64,000 nucleotides of DNA from Cercis canadensis. Its lineage: Eukaryota > Streptophyta > Magnoliopsida > Fabales > Fabaceae. The DNA is taken from NCBI GenBank assembly GCA_003255065.1, contig QAOA01003736.1, positions 570,226 to 634,225 of the forward strand, written 5' to 3'. Below are positions 13,135 to 24,048 of the stretch, one piece after another. The translations under genes were made by a program, and so were the position numbers. The notes under the pieces are model-generated. The model had not been told where the DNA came from. It did not search any database and worked only from the letters and a program-made list of their open reading frames with translations. Position 1 is the stretch's first letter. Every line of letters starts with the position of its first letter.

Positions 13135-14765
13135 ATGGATTTAGAAACAACATTTCGGGACGATGAGGAGTGGGAGCTCTGCTATGACGATGGCTTCGTC
13201 TACAAGCGCAAGAAGCGCCGTCTTGACCCAGCTTCGGTTGCTCAGCTCTCGTCTACGACGGATGTGGGTCAGGAAGAGACAGCGGAGAAGCAGCGGAGAG
13301 AGCGTAAGAGGAAGACCCTTGTAAAGATCAAAGCTAAGTACCAGAGAGAGATCGATCAGTGGGAGTCCTTGTCGAACACCTTGCGCGCAATGGAGGAGAG
13401 AGCTCATCAGCTTCAACGAGAACAAGAAGAGGCGCGGAAGCAAGCAGCATCACTTGCTTCCCCTTCAACGACGACGAGGGAGACCGATTCTGGTGTGTCC
13501 CTGGTCGATGAGCTTCTTTTGCAGGTAATTGGACTCTTTCACTGCGTGTGTATGCTAGTAAATTTAATGGGCTATGGAAAAATGTCGGAACGAAAGAGTA
13601 TTGGAAACTGGGTCTTACGATTTGCATTATTAAGAGTTTTAGGTAATCCGCTTGATTGCATCTGGGCATCTGAGAGCTGAGGTTTTTGTTTATTTGTTGA
13701 CAATTTAACCAATGCCTGGTATATAACTGAAAAAAGTTTTCTTTTCTAGAGCTTGTTTTACTACTTTCAGGGTCTGCATAATTTCCCTTGTGACTTTATC
13801 CCCTGATTCTTTTGTTGAGAAATTGTAGCGAAGATTCGTTCTTTTCAAAGGAGAATGACTTAGAATATCTTTTGAAGATTGGCATCCATCTTTCTGATGA
13901 CTTATCTTACAATAGAGCCATCCTTGTCACTCTACAAGCAATAATAGTTCATTTATCTTATTAACTGTTGATCAATTTGAGGCCTTTAAGTAAAGTTAGA
14001 CTAGTGGCTAGAGATGTTTAGAACATGAAAATGTGAAATATACCTACCATGATATCCTCTAAGCTCATCTCTGAACCCTCTAGCAGAGTAACTTCTTTTC
14101 AGCTGCCATTCACTGTGGGGAACAGCCCACTTGACGAAACCACCTTTGCACCCATAAATTATGCTTTATCTCAAGTTCTCACTATAGATGATTACCTTAG
14201 TATGTTGTTCCCCAAGAATGCTTTATCTCAAGTTTTCAAACAGTTTTCATTATGACAGTTATCATAAGCCTAGTTGTCCTAATTCAGTGCTTAGGAATTT
14301 GGGTCAGTTTTTGGCATGCTTTTGAAATTGTAGAGTCAAATAGATCTCAACATTGTTGCGTTTGTTCTTTTAAATCCAAGAAAATGAGAAGAACTAAGAA
14401 TTTAGTGAATGAAGATAACAAATTTTTCCATTCAACACATTAGATTATTAGCTACCACATGAACTAATCCATATTTGATAGGTCTTTTTAGCCATTGTAA
14501 TCTTGAAACAACCTTCTCATATGCACAGGCTTCAAAATTACAAATCCTAGATATAGGACTTATAATAAGCTTATTACATCCTAATTCTCAACTCTCAACC
14601 ATACAGGTGGAAGCTCAGGAAGCAATAATTCATGATGTTTCAAATTTATGTGATGTAGCAGAAGCAATGTGTGACAAACAAGAGCAACAATTTAAGCAAT
14701 CTTTGTTCAATCTTCCAATTTGGGCTTCACCACATGAGCTCATGAAATTGCTATGTGATGATTAA
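13135..14765 (+). CDS. Uncharacterised charged coiled-coil protein, two exons
   Basis: Exons 13135-13524 and 14607-14765 join in phase (130 codons, then 53 with the stop) to give 182 residues. I chose the ATG at 13135 because the longer upstream reading frame begins with TTG, not ATG. The N-terminus is acidic (FRDDEEWELCYDDGFVYKRK) and followed by a basic KRKKRRLD patch that could act as a nuclear signal. Residues about 50-108 are a heptad-rich charged helix (RRERKRKTLVKIKAKYQREI onward), a likely coiled coil. The second exon encodes a helix ending in LPIWASPHELMKLLCDD. I do not recognise a named family. Preservation of frame across a 1.08-kb intron with good splice sites supports a real gene. 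It is head-to-head with the TruB gene and convergent with glucuronokinase. Confidence 0.75.
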
Positions 14766-16136
14766 ACGAGTTCTTGTGCATTATTCTCTTGGCAATCAAT
14801 AGGAAGTCGTGAGGATGGTCTTCCACTGTTTTACAATTATGTAATTGTAATGCTCCAAAGTTATCATATTGTACACTGGTGTCATGTAGGCTCACTTTCC
14901 TGGCAGATTGGTAAATATTGTTAGTTTGATTTTATTTAAGAGCATAAGCTTTTTGCCTAGAGTCTTGTAACTGAACTGACCGTCTAATGAATCAAAAGCT
15001 GGAGAACGGTGAATACCTCAAAGGGGTGGGAAGACTGTCTCTCCAAAGTCCTCAGTGTAGCACAAAAATCGTACATGCAGTATTGTAATTAGCATATAGT
15101 TTATTTGTTTTTAGAATCTATTGGCATGATGTAATTTCTTACTAGGTTTCCCTTTGATAATGAAACTGTTCATTTTTTTTACTCTCCCACTCTCTCTCTC
15201 TAATTGGCGTTGCTGTTTGAGTGGATCTATTAACCATGCAATGCTTGAAGTTATCATGTCATGGAATCATTGCAGGAGACATTTTAATTTTTTTCAGTGG
15301 TATTGCCCAGACCTTATAAAAGTGGTTTCTCCCACCCCATTCCCTCCTGTTGAAGTTCTTGAAAATTTTAAGTTTCAAAATTCATTATGATAAGAGCTTA
15401 ATTAATCTGGCAACCTAAACGGAAAAAAGCAAAGAAACTATTTGCCTGGCTCGCGTCGATTCAGAAGACATTACGGTAATCAAGTTAACAGTTATCTGGC
15501 TGCTACAAAGAGTTGGATGTTTACTGATGCCTTGCTATTAGTAGACTACCAGAAAATGAGTGAATTATCTCATTTATTTTTACTATGTCACCCGCTTAGT
15601 AAAATACATACATGCATCACTCCGAGTGGGATAGTGAAAAACATGTTAAGCTTACCTGTAAAACCAATATCATTCTACTACTCCCACTAATGATATCTTA
15701 TAACTGGTAATATGCACTAATCAGGGTAAAGATAGATCATAAAATTGTGTATAGGATATTATTTGGTCGAACTTGGCCTCTTCATCGGTTAATTGGTAAT
15801 CAACATGCAATTACAAAATCCATTTTTTATTATCATAGCGGTACAGGCTATAATCCATGTCTATCACCTGTCTAATGAATTCCATTTTAATCCATTCCTG
15901 TCGGTAGCTATGGTGGTCAATATACTATCAGTCAAGGGGGTAAAGGTAGGGTTACCATTATCATGCAACCCAAACACTGGCATAAGCAGACGATTAACAA
16001 ACATTCATCTGTGTATATATATTGCAAGAAAAAAAAATCCATATTTAACAATAAGATTCATTAATAACAAATATATCCACCATAATCTGAAAATTCTAAC
16101 TCGTTCCAAGTGAAATAGGAAGAGAACAAAATTGTT
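14766..16136. other. Convergent intergenic region
   Basis: This 1.4-kb gap between the unknown gene (+) and glucuronokinase (-) holds both 3' UTRs. A CT-rich tract lies near 15184-15202. The segment 15560-15990 has a different, less AT-rich texture and several small inverted repeats, suggesting a degraded transposon, but no termini could be assigned. No coding potential is supported. Confidence 0.5.
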
Positions 16137-19122
16137 TTAAACCCCAGATCTACACTGAATAGACAAGGTGCTCATATCAATTTCATTAAGACGAGAAGGA
16201 ACAAGTTCGACAGCTTGTATCACAAATCCAGCTTGCTGACATTCATCTTCCAAAAGCTTTACTTGGTAAGGCCCATCAGGGCAAAATGCAACAACAGCTC
16301 CTCCACTACCTGTAAATTTTGATGAAGCTCCTACTTTTCTTGCAATCTCTACCATTTTTATGTTCATATCACCAAGGGCGTCATCTCCAAACATTGATCT
16401 GTACGTCATCACAACAGCAAAGTTCAATAGAAAGTACAAAATTTCTCTTTTCCTACGCTTTTTGTTTGTTATGGAGAACAGAGTTTATGATTTGCAACAT
16501 TTGAATAATACAATATGCAGTTATACACTTTGAATCCTATATAAGACAGCAGAGCACTAATCCCAACTACGACAGTAATTGCTAAGTGACATAACATATG
16601 GACTCATCATGAAACTCTCAAATGGGAAACCATAATGTTTTTTGGACATGTTTCTCAGAATAACCACCTAATTCTTATAAGCAATTAAATTGCCCCTCCA
16701 ATCCAAACCAGCAAAAGAGTTTCAAAACTATACTGTTGTAAATGTTGTCGTCCTTTATATTTACCAAGTGCATCTTATATATAATGAAAAGGCAGAAAAA
16801 TGTTAATTTATCAGATGAGAAAAGCTATTACCGTCGAAGGTCAAAATTTTGATTCATGAGCGCTGCAAGTTTGGAATAGTCCTTTTCTTCTAATGCAGTC
16901 TTTCCTTCTTTCGCTATGTTTGCAACTTCTATCATTGATGATACAATGAACTCATCACCTTCTAGCCACCTCTGCCGTACTTTACTGTGAACCTACATTT
17001 TATTGTTCGTTAAATTCTTAGGCAGCATAAATATTGAAGGACAACCTTAACTGAAGTGGCCAAACTGATTAGAAGTGTTATCCACTTATCCCAGAATATC
17101 AGTTTCATCAAGCTATGAATGTGCATCCAAGATAATTTTAGTTACACAAGATACCAACAAATGCCAAATAAGTAGTTTCCAACTTAAATGGATACAGCAA
17201 GCATTACCATAGATCAAGGTATCACAAAGAAAACATCTCTTATTTTGGGGTGTTTACAGAGGAAGGGAATATTTGAACTAGAAAATCATCTGGATGGGAA
17301 ACTACAAAGAATCAAATCATATGAAATGACATTACAGTACAGCCATGGGCAGAAGGATATAATAATATCAAAGATGAAGCCATTCTGTGTTGCTAACCTT
17401 CCCAGAATCACTAGGATTCTCAGCATAGATGAGATAGAGAGGCGGGAGAAGACTTAAATCCATGGGTATATAAATGCCATGTCCCAGGTTATCCATGTAT
17501 TCCTTGCTGAAGTCCTATAAAAGCAGATAGACACATTATTAATAGTTTATACACTTTGAAATGAATGCTTTAATCGGAAATAAACAATCTACCATGAAAA
17601 CTAGGCCCCCATAAACTTGTGCCACCCGATCTTGGAGACCAGCAACTATTCCAAGTTCTTTCTCTGCAGCAAGGACAAGGTTAGGCCTCACCTCCACCTT
17701 GATTAGATGCCTAACTTTGTAGAAATCTAGAAAGCAGTTTAAGGCTGCAGTTACAATTGCACTAGAACCAGAAAGTCCTGTCTGAAATGTCAAATTTACA
17801 ACTTAAGCTGTACTCAGTAATATGAGAAATTGAAAGAAGAAAAAGGGGCTCCTATAATAACAATAAGAATAATAATAACTGATAAGATAATATTAAGGAT
17901 GAGATCATGGACCATATTAGTACGAGCAATTGGCAACTCGATGAAATTACAATAAGAAATAATTTTAGACTTTTAACTTCTTCCCTCAAGTATAAAAGTT
18001 CAAACAATTTTGATCATTGTACATACAAGATCACTTATTCTCGGGATGTAAATAACAGTTCAATTGGAATGAAATATGTTTAACCATCTGACCACCTGTG
18101 GCTTTATAACCTTCTAAAAGCCATTTTGTATAGTCTTACCGAAAAATAACAGAGGATAAATAAAGTTGAGGAATTACAAGATAACTAAGAAAGAGACGTT
18201 GGGGACGTAATTGGTAAGCAATATCTGATAATATCACTAGCTTGAAGTTTTACCTGGCGAGGGATATTAGTATCGTATGAGAGAGTAAAATTTCCTCCAT
18301 GAAGATCAATCTTGTTATCTATACAATAATTATGAAAAACTTTACAAATTGCCATAAGCAATCGCACTCCTCCATAATAACCCTCAGTGTTTAACCTTCT
18401 CACCTGCATAAAAAGAGAAGAACACATGTTTCATTCCTTAAGAATTCACAAGGATAACACCATACATATCAGAGTTTGCGGATGTAAGTGTAACAAACTA
18501 GCCCAGTTAATTCCTCGTGAGTAATGACAATTGCTGAACCTTATAACAAAAGAAACATTCACTCCAAAATAACTTTTCCGTTGAATAACTGGGAACAACT
18601 AAATTAGTGACCAAACTTATCCAAGTACAAGGGATAAAAATTAATCGATCCCTTAAGCATTCAGCGTTATATATTCCTCGAGCAATGTCAATTTTATAAA
18701 GCAACCATTTTAGCTGATCACAATCCAAATCACTAATCAATCACCTACTAATAAAATGATCCCAAAAAAAAAAATTAAAACTTTTATAGTTCCAAGCAGT
18801 ACGTGAAGATCTTTATGCATGTTTAACTTAACAAGAAAGAGAAAAAATAAAGGGGCGGGGGAGAGAGAGAAAGAGATACCATGTGTTGGAGAGATCTAAA
18901 TTGGACGAAATCGTGAACCGGATGTGGCTCAATGACAAGGTCATCGGAAGGCAGCAACTTGACGGAAGCCCAGAAGTTGCCGAGGCTGAAGGAGATGGTG
19001 TTGCCGTAGTAGACATCACTGGGGTTTCCGAGCAAACCCACCCTTGCATACGCCTTGTGCACAATTACATCGCTGCTTTTACTAGAAGTAGTATAAGCTG
19101 CAGATCCACATTCTTGATCCAT
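16137..19122 (-). CDS. GLCAK: Glucuronokinase (GHMP kinase family)
   Basis: Six minus-strand exons give 373 residues: 19122-18880, 18403-18254, 17781-17593, 17514-17398, 16992-16832, 16398-16137. The enzyme phosphorylates D-glucuronic acid at C1 with ATP. This is the salvage step of the myo-inositol oxygenation route that feeds UDP-glucuronate into cell-wall polysaccharide synthesis, in the cytosol. Evidence: the glycine/serine-rich ATP-binding GHMP motif TGLSGSSAIVTAAL (residues 132-145), the substrate segment RIGLLGNPSDVYYG-like ARVGLLGNPSDVYYGNTISF near the N-terminus, and the C-terminal GHMP motif KFTGSGGAVVAF (314-325). The length and intron phases fit Arabidopsis GLCAK proteins (about 362 residues, from memory). 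The start at 19122 is chosen by homology. An in-frame ATG at 19224 would add 34 Arg-rich residues. Family call is firm. Confidence 0.95.
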
Positions 19123-19599
19123 TGTTGGCCTTTGCTTAGCTACTCTTTTTGTTTTGCCTTTCTCTGACACTCTGCCTCTATATCTTTGCCTTTCTCTGTC
19201 ACTCTGGGTACGTTCCCTTTGCAAACTTGGTTACTTCATATAACAAAATGTTCTATAAGGTACGCTATCTAAAGAAGACAGGCCCCACATGATAAGCTGT
19301 TATCTCCACGCACGTCTTTTGGTTCTGGAATGATTAGCAAATTCAGAAATTACCAAGGTGTCTTTTGGTGAAAACGAAGATTTGTGTGGCGGTGCGATCC
19401 AAATCTATTAATTTATTTAATTATATCTCGATATTTATCAATTATTTTATGAATAAATGAAATATAGTTCAATACTTCTCCATAAATCAGGGGATTTAAT
19501 GAGACAAAATTTTGAATATTCATTAAACAAAATAGAGGATTGGGAGACCAGATAAACTTCTAGTCCTTGGAAATTCTTAAAACTAATTTTGTATACAAG

Positions 19600-20190
19600 T
19601 ATAGTCTTGAGTTTCTTATTGAAACAAAGAAGAAGCAAAAAAAGCATAAGGCAAATGCCCTTCAAACTAAAATATGCATTGTCCCAAAGATCACCAGAGA
19701 CAGAATAAGTATAAAATACATTAAAAAGAAAGGCTATGATGATCAAAGCCTGAAAGAGAAGCAAGGTTTTTAAGAAATAAAGCTCAACAAAGCAGAAACA
19801 AACTACACAGGAACAGATCTGGGCAAACCAACGCCCATACTTTCTTCCCACAGTAACTCCATTATGCAGCACGGAGGATCAAAAAACTGGGCAACACTAA
19901 AATCACCATCATGACCTCTACGAGCAAGGGCATCGGCACATCTGTTGTTCTCTCTAAAAGCGTGTTTGATGACTAGCTCCCATGCATGGTCCCTCATGTC
20001 TCGGATCTCCAGCTCTAGAGAAAAGCAAGGATGCTAGCGGTTGGTGCAACTCTGCAAAAGCTGCATGCAGCACAAGGAATCCGTTTCTACTTCCACCCTA
20101 CCAAGCCCCAAGGACCAGGCTATCTGAATTCCATAAACTAATCCCCTAGTTATAGAACACTCGAGATGAGGCATGGGAGTTGGGAGATAG
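19600..20190 (-). mobile_element. Degenerate LINE-type reverse-transcriptase RNase H domain and 3' tail
   Basis: Read on the minus strand from about 20190, the translation shows an RNase H (RVT_3-like) domain: RGLVYGIQIAWSLGLGRVE, then VEVETDSLCCMQLLQSCTNR, an in-frame TAG, and after it the downstream half ending in HAFRENNRCADALARRGHDG. The VEVETDS acidic strand and FRENNRCADALAR helix are signatures of the RNase H that terminates plant L1-type LINE polyproteins. The in-frame stop and absence of upstream reverse transcriptase show a 5'-truncated, dead copy. Sequence down to about 19600 looks like the element's 3' UTR. It is not a cellular gene. Confidence 0.7.
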
Positions 20191-22608
20191 TATCATAGGA
20201 CTCGTTTAATAAGTCATATCTATCAGTAACAAGATAACATAGGACAGTATATGGTAACATAGTATATACTCTAGTAATTAATATAATGTTATAATTTTGT
20301 ATTACATCCACTTACATTATATCAGCATATAATAATCAAACAGTTTGTAGTTAAGTAGTATTGAGGTCATTCTCAAGGCTTGTGAATTCTGTGTTCGAAT
20401 CTAAAGTTATAGCCAAAATACTAAAAAAATACAAACATATAATATATATTTTGATAATGTAAAAATTATCAACTAATTTCTTCATTGAAACAGTTATAAT
20501 TATTTGATTAAGTATTTATCAAAATTATTTTTTCTATGCTTTTTGCATGAAAAGTCAGCATACAGACTATTTATAATTCAGTAGTTGAATTAATAAAAAA
20601 TTATTTTATAAAAAATATCAAACATTGTATTGATATCAATTGATAATAATTTGGGTATAAAATTTTGAACAATACTTTTATTTATAGTTAACCTAAAATT
20701 GGCCTTTGAAAAAATTTAAAATCACACTATCTTTTCCTTTACATAGAATTGAACTCTAAACTATTAAAATCCATCACTATACTAAATTTAGTGACTTATT
20801 ATCTTTTGTCTAAAACATATGACTATATCTTTTTTTTTTAACAAAAAATTGGTTGCATATCATTTAATTAAAAAATAGGCATATTAAATAGATTCTTCTA
20901 TTACATTATATGTGTATGGTGTACAAATTATAAAACTTTTCTTTCTAAAGAGATATTGTAGCTGTTGAGTATTTTTTATTCATTATGAAAATTTCATATT
21001 CAAATTTTATTAAAATTGAGTGAGATAAAATTTTAAAAGTAAATAAATTACTTACGTTATAGCCCCCAATGAAATATGTCAAGCAGATCAATAAAAAACG
21101 ACACTATAATATGCTCCTACTACCATCTCTTTGTTTTTTTTTTTTTTTTCCCTTTTCTTTTATTTTCTTTTTAACTTATATCCTGGAAGCAACAATTTCT
21201 TGAAATTAAATTTGAGTAGAGACGGTGTCGTACTAGGAAAGTGAGCGGTGCGACCGTGCGAGTCCAACACTAGCAGGTAGCAGCCTAGACTAGAGAGACA
21301 ACCCACCGACTTCAACGTTAGAAAGAGAAAGGCCCACAAGCTCCGATTGCAAGTGCAGGTGGGCTCCTGCATTATTGTGGGCCACGGCCCTTATGCTATC
21401 ATAGTCTTCCTTTTAATTTTTATTTTGTCTTTTTTCATTTTAATTTTAACTCGTATGCATAATGCATCATATGAGATGGGGTATTTTTATTATCACATTT
21501 AAAATTTAAATTCACAAATTTACCAAAAAAATTAAATTCAGAAAGTGTGATTTTGACACTTAGGCATAAGTTTTTCTCTAAACTATATCTATTTCTTTCA
21601 TTATTTAACCACTTCTAATAGATTATATGACTATTCAATTTTAAAATCGGAATATTAGAGCATGGTAGTTTACTTGTTCACTTTTGCAACCACTAAATAA
21701 ACTAAAAATTGTAACTTTGTGGTTGACAAAACGAAGTTGAATTTTCCTTTGGACATTAGATGGAATTGCCACAAGATGAAGATAAATTAACAAAAAAGGA
21801 AGGGGAATTGAAAAAATATAAATTTTATAATTTTTATGTATGTACGAGAATTCTATAATATTACATGTGTATGTTGTACTATATTAACATGACAAGCATA
21901 CGTAATTTTTATATTTTATTTTATTTTTTCAAATAAACTTACAAATAATTAATTTATACATATGTCATTCACACAATAATTATTCTTATGTAGCATGACA
22001 TATAATAAAATATCTAAAAAATCTCATTTTACGTATGAATTGTGTGAAACATAGAAAGGGTAAAACAAAAATTTAATATTTTTTTTTCTACTTCTTCACA
22101 ACCGACATTCTATTCCAAATTTCCAATCATTTCAATTTTAATCTTTACTAACCACTAAGTAAACCACTAGTATTCATCTATACAAAAAAATACATTAGTT
22201 TCACCTCATTAAAAACAAAGAAGAATAAGTAAAGCATTTATATCTAATACCTTTGATCGGTTCAAACTTCAAACCAACTTTCAATCTCCTTTTTCAACTT
22301 AAAGCATTTATTTCCACCTAAACAAATTAGGAAGAAAATTAAAGAAAACTACATTTAGTCTATGGATTTTATTTGTTGTTTTCCGCGCCGACATATCGTA
22401 CAGATTCTTGTGATCAACGTTTTCAACTATAACACTGTAGTTCGAAAAGGCTTTCTTTCTTGGTACATTCTTTATATTGTTTATAAATATATTTTTTTTG
22501 TTCGATTAATTTGTACTTAATGTATATAGATGTTATTTTATTACTTGTTCTCACTAATTAAGTTGTCCATGAGAATAATTTTAAGAAAAACAAATATTCA
22601 AGATGGAA

Positions 22609-22629
22609 TATATATATATATATATATAT
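22609..22629. repeat. (TA)n microsatellite
   Basis: Uninterrupted TA dinucleotide run inside copy 1 of the direct repeat; absent from copy 2, so it expanded after the duplication. Confidence 0.9.
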
Positions 22630-23049
22630 GCTCCCAAATAAAAGTATAATGAAGTAGAAGTTACTCATTATTATATGAAGAAGTCGTAAAAAAACAATGA
22701 ATGAAAAAAGGCTAACTTGTTGGAACTTGGAAGCAATAAATTATGTGAATTGTGCCTGTTAATGTACCCAAATAACAATGCATTTATCTGTTTGACTTTG
22801 CTATTTGCAATTTGGTAAACCATCCCTTGATCATTTTTTGAGCTAAAATTGGAACTTTTAGGTTAAATGTTTGCACATAAGTTAAGCATGGGGATGAAAA
22901 ACAAGAAAAAATCTAAGAGAAAAAACTATTGAAAGATGGAATATGATCCCAAATAAAAGTATCATGAAGGAGAAGTGACTCATTATTATAGCAAGGAGGC
23001 ATAAACAAACAGTGGATCAGAAAAGGCTAACTTGTTCGAAGCAATAAAT

Positions 23050-23055
23050 CACGTG
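23050..23055. promoter_or_regulatory. G-box CACGTG upstream of the ATN1-like kinase
   Basis: A perfect CACGTG hexamer lies in copy 2 of the direct repeat, about 1 kb from the kinase start. Copy 1 has TATGTG at the equivalent place. G-boxes bind bZIP/bHLH factors, but a single hexamer at this distance is weak evidence of function. Confidence 0.25.
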
Positions 23056-24048
23056 AACTGTGTCTTTAATGTACGCAAGTAGCAACTAGCAATGCATTCT
23101 CTTTTTATTAACTCTGTTTGTTATTTTCTTTTAAAATATTGACTCAACATCTCACACTATTATTAATCGCATTTTTCTCTTATTTTCCCATTTACATATA
23201 AAAATTAAGAAGAGGCACCCCTTGATCATGCCTTGTGCTGAGATTGTAGTTAAGAAGGTGATTGGCCCCTTTAATTCAATTAAAAAAATCCAATTATGTA
23301 TGGAAGCTTTTAGTCTTGTATCTATCCAGTCTTCATAGCATCTAGATTTCCCTCAACACTAGTCTGTTTTAATATATTCATCACTATTATTTATTCCAAT
23401 ACAAAACCCATTCATTCACTCTGTTTCTGACAAAGACTCAATTCCTTCCGCGGCTTTGCTTTCCCAGCAGACTGACAACCATAGAGCAAATTCAACACGC
23501 GGAGAAGATTAAATTTACTCTTTTTTAAAGCCCACCACCACCCATCCACCACCTTCTTGTACAAATCTCAATCTGGGTCCTTCAGTTTCCCTGTCTCTTT
23601 CAACCTTCCATTCAAGCTGGCTTCCCCTCCTTATCCCTTTCCTCTATTGCTCCCTGTCTAACATTTTTTTTGTATACTCTGCTGCTGACAGTGCTTGTTG
23701 GATCTCTGATTTGTTTTTAATGCTTATTCTAAGCACTGGGTTTGTTGGTGAGTGCCTCTACACATGTGGGTTTTTATTCTTTGCCTCCCAAACCAAGGAA
23801 CATGCTGAATTTTTTAATCTCAAGGCGTGATTTTGGGGATAGGTCTGTATTGGGAAAGTTGCAAATTTGAGCATTTTTCTTCTCAGAGCAGAAAATGATA
23901 GCTAGCTCCCTCTACTACTATCATGTAGCTCTGATTAATTTTTGCTAGTGTTGAATTGTTCAGTGTAGTTCGTGTGTGTAATGCAGAAAAGGATATTGCT
24001 CTGTTTGCTAAGGTTTTTGTAGCAAGTTCTTATCTTGAGAGAATAAAA

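Larger units (their letters stand above)
22601..23098. repeat. Diverged direct repeat pair upstream of the kinase gene
   Basis: Copy 1 (22601-22783) and copy 2 (22934-23098) share the order AGATGGAATAT, CCCAAATAAAAGTAT, ATGAAG-AGAAGT-ACTCATTATTATA, AAAGGCTAACTTGTT, GAAGCAATAAAT and CAATGCATT. Copy 1 has an added TA microsatellite. Overall identity by eye is around 75-80 percent outside the microsatellite. The repeat is non-coding and lies about 1 kb upstream of the kinase ATG. Confidence 0.75.
19123..24048. other. Divergent intergenic region between glucuronokinase and the ATN1-like kinase
   Basis: This 4.9-kb spacer contains a LINE-type RNase H relic (19600-20190), long AT-rich stretches, a locally GC-rich patch with GGCCCA motifs (about 21185-21410), a TA microsatellite (22609-22629) and a diverged direct repeat (22601-23098). 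The last 600 bp before 24049 is pyrimidine-rich and probably contains the kinase 5' UTR. No intact gene is seen. Confidence 0.6.
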
